A stretch of 27,826 bases of DNA from positions 1-27,826 of the forward strand of contig JBHPHA010000014.1 in NCBI GenBank assembly GCA_042569905.1. The letters run 5' to 3'. This DNA is from JBHPHA01 sp042569905. Its GTDB lineage: Bacteria > Patescibacteriota > Minisyncoccia > Moranbacterales > UBA9337. The notes under the pieces were generated by a model. It was not told where the DNA came from. It saw nothing but the letters and a program-made list of their open reading frames with translations, and did no database searches. This document shows, piece by piece, positions 1-5,078 of the stretch; position 1 is the stretch's first letter; each line of letters starts with the position of its first letter. The position numbers and the translations under genes are program-made.

Positions 1-54
1 AGATCTCTCCACTGCATTTCACTCCTCCGTCGCTCCATTTCGGTCGAGATGACA
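1..54. repeat. 54-bp intergenic repeat, copy 1
   Basis: This segment is essentially identical to 3118-3171 and 3801-3854. Read on the minus strand it begins TGTCATCTCGACCGAAAT and ends GGAGAGATCT. The window starts within or at the edge of this copy, so any left extension is not visible. The ends resemble dispersed intergenic repeats I recall from other bacterial groups, but no search was possible. Confidence 0.9.
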
Positions 55-88
55 AGCTTGAAACAATATGAAAAATTTTCAAGGAAAT

Positions 89-121
89 AAAAAACTCACT
101 CAAGAATTATTCTCGAGTGAG
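89..121 (-). terminator. Rho-independent terminator of the first minus-strand unit
   Basis: CTCACTC at 95-101 pairs with GAGTGAG at 115-121, and the stem continues with AGAA/TTCT around a TTA loop. On the minus strand it is followed by a six-T run (89-94 on the plus strand are A). It lies about 25 nt after the TGA at 145-147 but 175 nt after the TAG at 298-300. This suggests that 145-297 is the 3' part of the unit starting at 483. Confidence 0.8.
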
Positions 122-144
122 CATTATTCACTTCCTGCTCCCTT

Positions 145-483
145 TCAATCTTTACTACGTATTTCCCTTATCTTCTGTAGAGGAATTCCGGTAGTCCGGA
201 CTATATCCCGATCGGAATAATCGGTCAGTGATTGATCAAGCATTTCTAGTGGTCTTCTTATTTTTTTGGGCAATAAGCCTGTATTACCTAATATCCCCTA
301 CAGAAGCAAGCAAGCAAACACAGCTCCACCTATTGCAATTTTAGTGCCAGATAAGGCCGCACTAATCGATCCCCAAATGGCCAAAATTAGCATCCCAATC
401 ACTCCAATGCCGATGATCAACATAATCAACCCAAATATCCCATCAACCGCGATCTTAATTAACTCAAACATAAACTTAAACAT
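145..483 (-). pseudogene. Small membrane protein with in-frame TAG and HTH-like tail
   Basis: The first part (483-298) encodes 61 residues starting MFKFMFELIK. A good SD (GGAGGTG) lies 8 nt upstream, so the longer upstream ATG at 549 is not preferred. Residues about 13-40 and 44-61 are hydrophobic and glycine-rich, giving two likely TM segments. A TAG at 298-300 closes it. The same frame then stays open for 50 codons to a TGA at 145-147. This tail contains YSDRDIVRTTGIPLQKIREI, which has the look of a helix-turn-helix. The transcription terminator sits just after the TGA, not after the TAG. Either a single gene was interrupted by an amber codon, or a 61-aa gene is followed by a short in-frame ORF (possible ATG at 243-245, weak SD). 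I do not recognise the family. Confidence 0.6.
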
Positions 484-538
484 TTCTCTTGCACCTCCAA
501 AAAATTTACTGGCAAATAACCTTGTTAAAAGGACTCTG

Positions 539-568
539 TATAGTGGCATATTTAAAAGGTTTTGTCAA
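539..568 (-). promoter_or_regulatory. Promoter for the small membrane protein gene
   Basis: On the minus strand there is a -35 TTGACA (563-568), an 18-nt spacer and ACTATA (539-544). The start codon at 483 follows about 55 nt downstream. The -10 is imperfect; the -35 is a full consensus. Confidence 0.6.
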
Positions 569-630
569 TAGAAAAAGAGGTATAGCAAGTGATTATTTGA
601 AATTATGTGTGTAGATTGTTTAGAGTCTCT

Positions 631-685
631 AGCCCCTCCTCAGTCCTCCCCTTTGAAGTGGAGGAGGAAATTGGGGGATGATAAA
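631..685. repeat. CCTCC-rich palindromic intergenic repeat, copy 1
   Basis: The core is CCCCTCCTCAGTCCTCCCCT followed by an inverted GGAGGAGGA and GGGGGATGATAAAA. A near copy lies at 2209-2264 and a more diverged one at 5032-5078. It sits just downstream of a terminator in a gene-free gap. Confidence 0.75.
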
Positions 686-700
686 AAAACTGTAGGAATA

Positions 701-736
701 AAAAAACGCTCGGGAGAAATTACTTCTCCGCGAGCG
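701..736 (-). terminator. Terminator of the four-gene unit 2037-768
   Basis: CGCTCG (707-712) pairs with CGAGCG (731-736) and GGAGAA (713-718) with TTCTCC (724-729). A six-T run follows on the minus strand. The sequence is nearly identical to the terminator at 3869-3903, which closes the paralogous unit. Confidence 0.85.
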
Positions 737-767
737 ATACATCCACAATGCTTTACAATTGCTCCAG

Positions 768-1076
768 TTAGTTTTCCAACCAGGCTCTCATGGTCCAACC
801 CTTATCAAGGCGTTGGATGTGAATAGCCACATTACTAGGATCGACGTTTTCAACATAAAAAACCCTTTGACCCATATACTTTCGTGAACACATTGAGATC
901 GACTCCTGCATAACAGTCGCGCTCTTATCCTAGGCAATCCTGGCAAGTATATCCGAAACCTCAATTAGCTTCTCTCCTATCTTCCGTGCATCACCAGAAC
1001 TAATCCAGCACTCATCAATACTAAAAAGGATTCTCTCCTTTTCCGAATAAAAAACCTTTTCACCAAACAACGACAT
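768..1076 (-). pseudogene. Paralog of the 106-aa gene, broken by one in-frame TAG
   Basis: From ATG at 1076, preceded by a strong SD (AGGAGG, 7 nt spacing), the frame encodes 102 codons ending WLEN-TAA. Codon 49 is TAG (930-932). Both halves align with the intact 106-aa protein at 3606-3286: VFYSEKERILF against IFYSPKEKKLF at the N-terminus, and GQRVFYVENVDPSN...WTMRAWLEN against GMKVFWIEDIDSDS...WTMQGWLEN at the C-terminus. There is no frameshift or large deletion; the only lesion is the amber codon. It is the last gene of the unit 2037-768. TAG is used as a normal stop elsewhere in this window, so routine read-through is unlikely. A recent nonsense mutation or a sequencing error is most likely. 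Function unknown. Confidence 0.85.
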
Positions 1077-1116
1077 AATTAGTCCTCCTATTGTTTTGTT
1101 CACATCTTACAGGCAC

Positions 1117-1362
1117 TTAGCGACAGAAAACAGGTCGAATTTCTGCCAGAAATTCTTTGATTTTCGATTCGGGGCCGGTGATTTTAAGATGGCCACCCTT
1201 GTTGTCTTCACTATTCTCACATGTCAGATAATCGTAAGTGTTATTAACCTTAAAGATGACACTAAGGCAGTCGCAAAGCTTCATAGGCGAGTCATCGCAT
1301 ACAATAAAAAATCTATTCCCGTCAATCCAAATTCCTCCCAAAACTTTTTCACATTCAGACAT
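1117..1362 (-). CDS. Hypothetical 81-aa protein
   Basis: This is a soluble, cysteine-containing protein (residues start MSECEKVLGG) with no recognisable domain, signal peptide or TM segment. The start is set by AAGGAGA 7-8 nt upstream of the ATG. It is the third gene of a four-gene unit, 55 nt after the two-TM gene and 40 nt before the broken paralog. No promoter of its own is visible, so it is probably co-transcribed from 2133-2138. An overlapping plus-strand ORF has no SD and is a shadow. Confidence 0.65.
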   Translation of the reverse strand: MSECEKVLGGIWIDGNRFFIVCDDSPMKLCDCLSVIFKVNNTYDYLTCENSEDNKGGHLKITGPESKIKEFLAEIRPVFCR

Positions 1363-1417
1363 AATACAGTCTCCTTCTTGTTATTGTTAAGCCCTAAAAG
1401 ATCTGCTATTTACAGAG

Positions 1418-1606
1418 CTACTTAGGCATATACGATACTATCCATACTACAAATGCAGCGTATACACCTATGCAACCGCTCAGCAACCATAGAAAATGGA
1501 TAATCTTAGGATCACATTTGAACACGTTGCCCGTAGTCTGATGATTCAACAGCCCTGCTGCTACCAATGAACATACAACGAAAACTACAACAAGTGTCAA
1601 AATCAT
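1418..1606 (-). CDS. Two-TM small protein, paralog of 4646-4873
   Basis: A 62-aa membrane protein. Hydrophobic segments lie at residues 2-20 and 37-58, with a polar loop TGNVFKCDPK between them. The loop and the C-terminus match the 75-aa protein at 4873-4646 (TGNVFKCKPK, then a hydrophobic stretch ending in IPK against MPK here). The single loop cysteine is conserved. AGGAGG lies 6-7 nt before the ATG. It lies 23 nt downstream of the 135-aa gene, whose own paralog is beside the 75-aa gene, so the two products probably work together at the membrane. Function unknown. Confidence 0.75.
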   Translation of the reverse strand: MILTLVVVFVVCSLVAAGLLNHQTTGNVFKCDPKIIHFLWLLSGCIGVYAAFVVWIVSYMPK

Positions 1607-1629
1607 TAGCTTCCTCCTATGTATTAATT

Positions 1630-2037
1630 TTAATTACAATTGTATTCAAGCCAGCATTTGCCAAAAAAAGGCAGGAATGCTTCTTTGGTATCAGGGTCAA
1701 AATCAGTATCACCTGAGCCATCAGGACAGCTAACAGTCATGCAGTCCCGACCCCCTACAGCACGTCCTTCACCAAGATACCCAAACCTCTCACTGATAAC
1801 TCTAACTACCTTAGAGTCATCTTGAGGCCTGAGCTCAGGTTGATCATGGACTAGGCATACAAATCTCCCAAATTCATCAGTTGGACGCTTAGCTATTCTT
1901 GTTTGACGATCAAAACCATAAATTCCGCCCTCACAACAAATATTAACGTTACCTATGGATCTTTTAGAGGAAATCTTTCCGACACCCGCAATGTTGTTGT
2001 TCTTGTCAAAAATCAAAACGTTTCTTGAATTCATCAT
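1630..2037 (-). CDS. 135-aa protein, paralog of the 161-aa zinc-ribbon protein
   Basis: This cytoplasmic-looking protein shares clear blocks with the product of 4584-4099: NVLIFDKNN near the N-terminus, VVRVISERFG in the middle, then G-D-x-x-F-D and a C-terminal GKCWLEY. It lacks the C-terminal zinc ribbon of that paralog. The first two codons are ATG ATG; the SD AAGGAGA fits the second one (2034) better, so the true start may be one codon in. It is the first gene of a four-gene unit with a clear promoter at 2110-2138. The pairing with a two-TM gene is conserved in both modules, although gene order is reversed. Family not recognised. Confidence 0.75.
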   Translation of the reverse strand: MMNSRNVLIFDKNNNIAGVGKISSKRSIGNVNICCEGGIYGFDRQTRIAKRPTDEFGRFVCLVHDQPELRPQDDSKVVRVISERFGYLGEGRAVGGRDCMTVSCPDGSGDTDFDPDTKEAFLPFFGKCWLEYNCN

Positions 2038-2109
2038 TGTCTCCTTCCTTATTTTTTCACAAAAAATGGAGCTTGCACTCCACTACAAATAAAAAGAACT
2101 TGATGGTTA

Positions 2110-2138
2110 AATTTAACATATGTTTACCAGAAAGTCAA
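2110..2138 (-). promoter_or_regulatory. Promoter of the four-gene unit 2037-768
   Basis: TTGACT (2133-2138), 17-nt spacer, TAAATT (2110-2115), read on the minus strand. The leader carries a small TGGAG/CTCCA hairpin near 2067-2083, upstream of the SD. Confidence 0.7.
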
Positions 2139-2208
2139 CCCTCAGACACTCAACTACCCACCCCTACTCACAAAAACGAGCATGTTCGTAATTGATTAAA
2201 GTCTCTAA

Positions 2209-2264
2209 CCCCTCCTCAATCCTCCCCTTCAGAGGGGAGGAGGAAATTGTGGGATGATAAAAAA
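2209..2264. repeat. CCTCC-rich palindromic intergenic repeat, copy 2
   Basis: It closely matches 631-685: CCCCTCCTCAATCCTCCCCT, then AGGGGAGGAGGAAATT and GGGATGATAAAA. It lies between the terminator of the 139-aa gene and the promoter of the next unit, like copy 1. Confidence 0.75.
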
Positions 2265-2275
2265 CTGTAGGAATA

Positions 2276-2310
2276 AAAAAACTCGTGGAGAAAAATTAAT
2301 TCTCCACGAG
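2276..2310 (-). terminator. Terminator of the 139-aa gene
   Basis: CTCGTGGAGAA (2282-2292) pairs perfectly with TTCTCCACGAG (2300-2310), followed on the minus strand by six T. It is related in sequence to the terminators at 701-736 and 3869-3903. Confidence 0.85.
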
Positions 2311-2326
2311 CGATATTGTTTTCTAT

Positions 2327-2746
2327 TTATTCTTTTTTCAACTCCTTAGACTTTCTCGAAGGCTTTGCAAGCTCCTCGATATTAACCCCATTTACTATCA
2401 ATTGAATTCCGTCCGTCTCAATACTAATCTTCGGGAGATCCAGCTTATGAGAGAATTCATTTTCGGTTTCACTAACTAGAGAAAAAAATCGACTTCTCTT
2501 CTTTGCCGTAAAATGAATTTGCCATAATTCTCCTTCGCAAAAAATTCCAGGAATATCTTCATTACCTACCTCAAATGCGACTTTATGATTGCCATTTTCA
2601 GTAGAGTCCCAGCTTCGTTCCGAATATCCGATTGCTACTCTCTTACCATCGGAAGTAACTGTGATTTCAACATCGCAATTCTCTGGCTCTTTCCTTCCCT
2701 CTCTTCCCCTCTTGCAAAAAGAAAGTGCCCATTTATCTTTTTTCAT
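2327..2746 (-). CDS. Hypothetical 139-aa protein
   Basis: A charged, soluble protein with a lysine-rich C-terminal tail (KPSRKSKELKKE) and no recognised domain. The alternation of short hydrophobic and polar stretches (VEITVTSDGKRVAIGYSE, ISIETDGIQLIVNGVNI) suggests a mainly beta fold; this is inference only. The SD AAGGAG lies 7 nt before the ATG. It is a single-gene unit with its own promoter (2821-2849) and terminator (2276-2310). Confidence 0.7.
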   Translation of the reverse strand: MKKDKWALSFCKRGREGRKEPENCDVEITVTSDGKRVAIGYSERSWDSTENGNHKVAFEVGNEDIPGIFCEGELWQIHFTAKKRSRFFSLVSETENEFSHKLDLPKISIETDGIQLIVNGVNIEELAKPSRKSKELKKE

Positions 2747-2820
2747 TACAGACTCCTTGTATAAAATAGATTTGTTGGGTTAAATATTTTACCTTTGCTT
2801 CAAAAAACTACAACTGGATA

Positions 2821-2849
2821 ATATTATCACATATCCATCAAAAAGTCAA
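2821..2849 (-). promoter_or_regulatory. Promoter of the 139-aa gene
   Basis: TTGACT (2844-2849), 17-nt spacer, TAATAT (2821-2826) on the minus strand. Confidence 0.75.
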
Positions 2850-3195
2850 CCCAAATTCATATATTCTACCATTCAAGACACTAGAAGGCAAAATTATACT
2901 TTCCAGAATGACAAGGTGGTGGATTGCTTTGACTCGTTGAGATTTTGGAATACTGACTATTGTAGTGCAAATAAATTCAGGATAACAAACGATTTTGGTA
3001 ATTTCAAATGATTATCCATGAAACTTTAACGAGATTTTTTAAGTAAAAAACAAAAGAATCGAAGTTCGTTTCAGGGGTGATTGTTTGGAATTATGCGCGT
3101 GGTGTGTTGTGAGGTTGAGATCTCTCCACTGCATTTCACTCCTCCGTCGCTCCATTTCGGTCGAGATGACAATTATGGGGGGGGGCTAAATAAAA
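2850..3195. other. Gene-free gap filled by repeats
   Basis: No coding frame is supported here. It holds a half copy of the TGTCATTC-type repeat (AAATTATACTTTCCAGAATGACA-like, 2891-2913), an imperfect 25-nt inverted repeat (3000-3024 against 3068-3092) and the 130-bp direct repeat at 3042-3171. A G-run (3177-3185) follows. Confidence 0.7.
3042..3171. repeat. 130-bp direct repeat, copy A, containing the 54-bp core
   Basis: It matches 3725-3854 over the same length of 130 bp. The last 54 bp (3118-3171) are identical to 1-54, while the first 76 bp are more diverged. A 25-nt stretch just to the left (3000-3024, AATTTCAAATGATTATCC...) is an inverted version of the segment near 3752-3776 of the other copy, so the element probably had inverted internal arms. 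Confidence 0.85.
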
Positions 3196-3227
3196 AAACT
3201 TACTCATTGTATTACAATAAGCAAGTT
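3196..3227 (-). terminator. Probable terminator of the 106-aa gene
   Basis: AACTT/AAGTT (3197-3201 with 3223-3227) and ATTGT/ACAAT (3206-3210 with 3214-3218) form an interrupted stem. An A-run at 3192-3198 gives a T-run on the minus strand. Confidence 0.6.
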
Positions 3228-3285
3228 ATTATCCTAAAATCTCGTTTATAAGTTTCAGTATTAAGGAGATAGCTCCTCCAGTGAT

Positions 3286-3606
3286 TTAGTTTTCCAGCCA
3301 CCCTTGCATAGTCCAATGTTCATTATCAATGCGCTGAACGGAATCATCCACAGAATCCGAATCGATGTCTTCAATCCAAAAAACTTTCATTCCGATGAAT
3401 CTTCTCGAGGATCCCGGAACCGGAGCAAACTCAACTCTGTCATCGTCAATCATGTCTCCGACAATAACCCTACTAAGCTCATAACAAGCATCTGTCATAC
3501 TGCTAATTACTTCTTTCGAATTACCAGATCTGGTCTGGCACTCAACAACATAGAAAAGTTTCTTTTCTTTTGGTGAATAAAATATTCTATCATCTGACGA
3601 TTCCAT
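3286..3606 (-). CDS. Hypothetical 106-aa protein (intact copy of the 768-1076 family)
   Basis: A small acidic soluble protein of unknown family. It begins MESSDDRIFYSPKEKKLFYV and ends WTMQGWLEN. It is clearly paralogous to the interrupted gene at 1076-768 across its whole length, so it is the intact reference for that family. The central part (residues about 40-70, with GDMIDDDRVEFAPVPGSSRR) is where the two differ in length. The SD is AAGGGAG, 7-8 nt before the ATG. It has a clear promoter at 3656-3684 and forms a single-gene unit. Confidence 0.75.
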   Translation of the reverse strand: MESSDDRIFYSPKEKKLFYVVECQTRSGNSKEVISSMTDACYELSRVIVGDMIDDDRVEFAPVPGSSRRFIGMKVFWIEDIDSDSVDDSVQRIDNEHWTMQGWLEN

Positions 3607-3655
3607 AAGACCACTCCCTTATGTTTTTCCAATAGTTTATTCCATTGGATATTAA

Positions 3656-3684
3656 ACAATAAGCTAAAATACCCAATTTGTCAA
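3656..3684 (-). promoter_or_regulatory. Promoter of the 106-aa gene
   Basis: TTGACA (3679-3684), 17-nt spacer, TATTGT (3656-3661) on the minus strand. The -35 is a perfect consensus. Confidence 0.75.
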
Positions 3685-3724
3685 TAGTTGCAGCTTTGCA
3701 GCGTCAAGTTTACATCTTTCTTTA

Positions 3725-3854
3725 AGTAAAAAATAGAAGAGTCGAAGTTCGTTTCATGGATAATCATTTGAAATTATGTGTGTGGTGTGTTGAGAGGTTG
3801 AGATCTCTCCACTGCATTTCACTCCTCCGTCGCTCCATTTCGGTCGAGATGACA
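3725..3854. repeat. 130-bp direct repeat, copy B, containing the 54-bp core
   Basis: Same length and order as 3042-3171, including GTCGAAGTTCGTTTCA near its left end and the 54-bp core at 3801-3854. It separates the transcription units starting at 3606 and 4873. No gene is seen in this interval. Confidence 0.85.
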
Positions 3855-3868
3855 GGTTTTTGGGGAAT

Positions 3869-3903
3869 AAAAAAAGCTCGGGAGAAATTATTTCTCCGCG
3901 AGC
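3869..3903 (-). terminator. Terminator of the three-gene unit 4873-3916
   Basis: GCTCG/CGAGC and GGAGAA/TTCTCC stems (3876-3886 with 3892-3903), followed by a seven-T run on the minus strand. Almost identical to 701-736. Confidence 0.85.
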
Positions 3904-3915
3904 GATACTAAATAC

Positions 3916-4062
3916 CTACAACGAGTCAAAAAATCCAACAGCTGCTGAAGCTACCATAGCGAAAAATGCAACAGTCCCAATATCAGAAGCACCGGGACTA
4001 AAAGCACTAATCGCCACTCCTATTCAAATTCCTACAATAGCTAATCCTGCCCATTTACTCAT
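3916..4062 (-). pseudogene. Small membrane protein interrupted by an in-frame TGA
   Basis: From ATG at 4062, preceded by AAGGAGAT, the frame runs 49 codons to TAG at 3916-3918. It has a single internal TGA at codon 13 (4024-4026). Ignoring that codon the product has two hydrophobic glycine/alanine-rich stretches (MSKWAGLAIVGI-x-IGVAISAF and GTVAFFAMVASAAVGFF), with serine and proline between. One base change from GGA (Gly) or TGG (Trp) gives TGA, and either residue fits the glycine-rich helix. Conserved genes in the window have no in-frame TGA, so a UGA-recoded genome is not supported. A nonsense mutation is likely. It is the last gene of the unit 4873-3916, 36 nt after the zinc-ribbon gene. 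Confidence 0.7.
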
Positions 4063-4098
4063 AATCCATATCTCCTTTTTGTTGATTGAATTGATTTA

Positions 4099-4584
4099 TT
4101 ATTCTACGCTAGTTAACTTACAGCCACAATTTCCGCAGTAATTGGAATCCACTTGATCTGAGCCACAATCTGGACAAACTAACTTCTTATCATCCACATA
4201 CTCAAACCAACATCTTCCCAAGACAGGCATAAATCCCTCTCTAATTTTAGAGTCAAATTCAATATCACCAAACCCATTGAGGCACCTAATAACAATGATT
4301 GAGTTCTTAAACCCATGAACGTACCCTCTACCAATCCGCCCAAAACGTTCACTAATGACTCTAACTACCCGAACTCCTTCTTGTAGATTCTCATGGCGAT
4401 CATAATCCAAACGGGAAAATCTTGCCTTTTCCTTGGTTGGCTTCAGAGCTTTTTTTGTTCGGCTATTAAATCTACACACTCCCCATTTGCAGCTAATAGA
4501 GGTGATCGATGGATCACCTGACCAACCTATTGTTCCAAACCCAGACATCCTATCCTTTTCATCAAAAATCAAAACCTTACTCAT
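4099..4584 (-). CDS. 161-aa protein with C-terminal zinc ribbon, paralog of 1630-2037
   Basis: Residues 1-130 match the 135-aa protein (KVLIFDEKD, VVRVISERFG, GRCWFEY). A C-terminal extension adds a short zinc ribbon with CxxC at C137/C140 and C150/C153, plus C155. Zinc ribbons of this type usually mediate nucleic-acid or protein contacts; the partner here is unknown. The SD AAGGAGA lies 5-6 nt before the ATG. It follows the two-TM gene by 61 nt in the same unit. Compared with the first module, gene order is swapped and the ribbon has been gained or lost. Confidence 0.8.
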   Translation of the reverse strand: MSKVLIFDEKDRMSGFGTIGWSGDPSITSISCKWGVCRFNSRTKKALKPTKEKARFSRLDYDRHENLQEGVRVVRVISERFGRIGRGYVHGFKNSIIVIRCLNGFGDIEFDSKIREGFMPVLGRCWFEYVDDKKLVCPDCGSDQVDSNYCGNCGCKLTSVE

Positions 4585-4645
4585 TATTGTCTCCTTCTTT
4601 ACTTTTTTTATAGAAAATATAACCCATTGACTTATACTAGCTCCA

Positions 4646-4873
4646 CTATTTGGGAATACTCATTGCAATCCACATTACAAATGTGGCGAAGAAGCCTGAG
4701 TCAATTGATAATAACCACGGATAATGTTTTTCTTTCGGCTTACATTTAAATACATTACCTGTGCTTAAATAATTCCACATTGCTGCCCCAGTAACACTGA
4801 AAGCAATGAAAACAAGAATAAGAATTAAATTCCTTTTTATACCCCTCTCTGTTTTTATTAAAAGACCAAACAT
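4646..4873 (-). CDS. Two-TM small protein, paralog of 1418-1606
   Basis: A 75-aa membrane protein. After a basic N-terminal stretch (KTERGIKRN), TM segments lie at about residues 15-33 and 52-72. The loop STGNVFKCKPKEKHYPWLLS between them is the part best conserved with the 62-aa paralog. The SD is weak (TAAGGTC), the one exception among the small genes here. Promoter at 4910-4938. First gene of the unit that includes the zinc-ribbon protein. Confidence 0.75.
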   Translation of the reverse strand: MFGLLIKTERGIKRNLILILVFIAFSVTGAAMWNYLSTGNVFKCKPKEKHYPWLLSIDSGFFATFVMWIAMSIPK

Positions 4874-4909
4874 TTGACCTTACTTAAATCAAAAGAACTG
4901 TGACCTATA

Positions 4910-4938
4910 ATTTTATCACATAACTATATAAAAGTCAA
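4910..4938 (-). promoter_or_regulatory. Promoter of the unit 4873-3916
   Basis: TTGACT (4933-4938), 17-nt spacer, TAAAAT (4910-4915) on the minus strand. Confidence 0.75.
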
Positions 4939-4960
4939 GAGTTTCCGGATTTTTTCTAGC

Positions 4961-4990
4961 AAAAAACAGCCTCTTTCGAGGCTGTTTTTT
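4961..4990 (-). terminator. dnaK terminator (symmetrical)
   Basis: CAGCCTC (4967-4973) pairs with GAGGCTG (4978-4984) around TTTC, with A6 on one side and T6 on the other, so it can act in both directions. It lies about 90 nt beyond the dnaK stop and before the next minus-strand promoter. Confidence 0.85.
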
Positions 4991-5031
4991 GTTTTACCTA
5001 ATAATCCTCTCCTACTCTTTCAAGCGAAATC

Positions 5032-5078
5032 CGTCCTCTAATTCCTCCCCCTTAAAAAAGAAGGGGGGCTGGGGAAAA
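5032..5078. repeat. CCTCC-rich palindromic intergenic repeat, diverged copy 3
   Basis: TCCTAATTCCTCCCCCTT-like left arm, a short spacer, then AAGGGGGGCTGGGG. It resembles 631-685 and 2209-2264 and lies directly after the dnaK stop codon. Homology is weaker than between the other two copies. Confidence 0.5.

Noticed and set aside
298..549. Start of the first small gene at 549
   Set aside because: The strong SD fits the ATG at 483, and the extra 22 residues lie over the predicted transcription start region.
605..826. 73-aa plus-strand gene
   Set aside because: It runs through the CCTCC-rich repeat and a minus-strand terminator and has no SD.
3860..4141. 93-aa plus-strand gene
   Set aside because: It starts inside a terminator, lacks an SD and overlaps the minus-strand SD-led small gene and the zinc-ribbon gene end.
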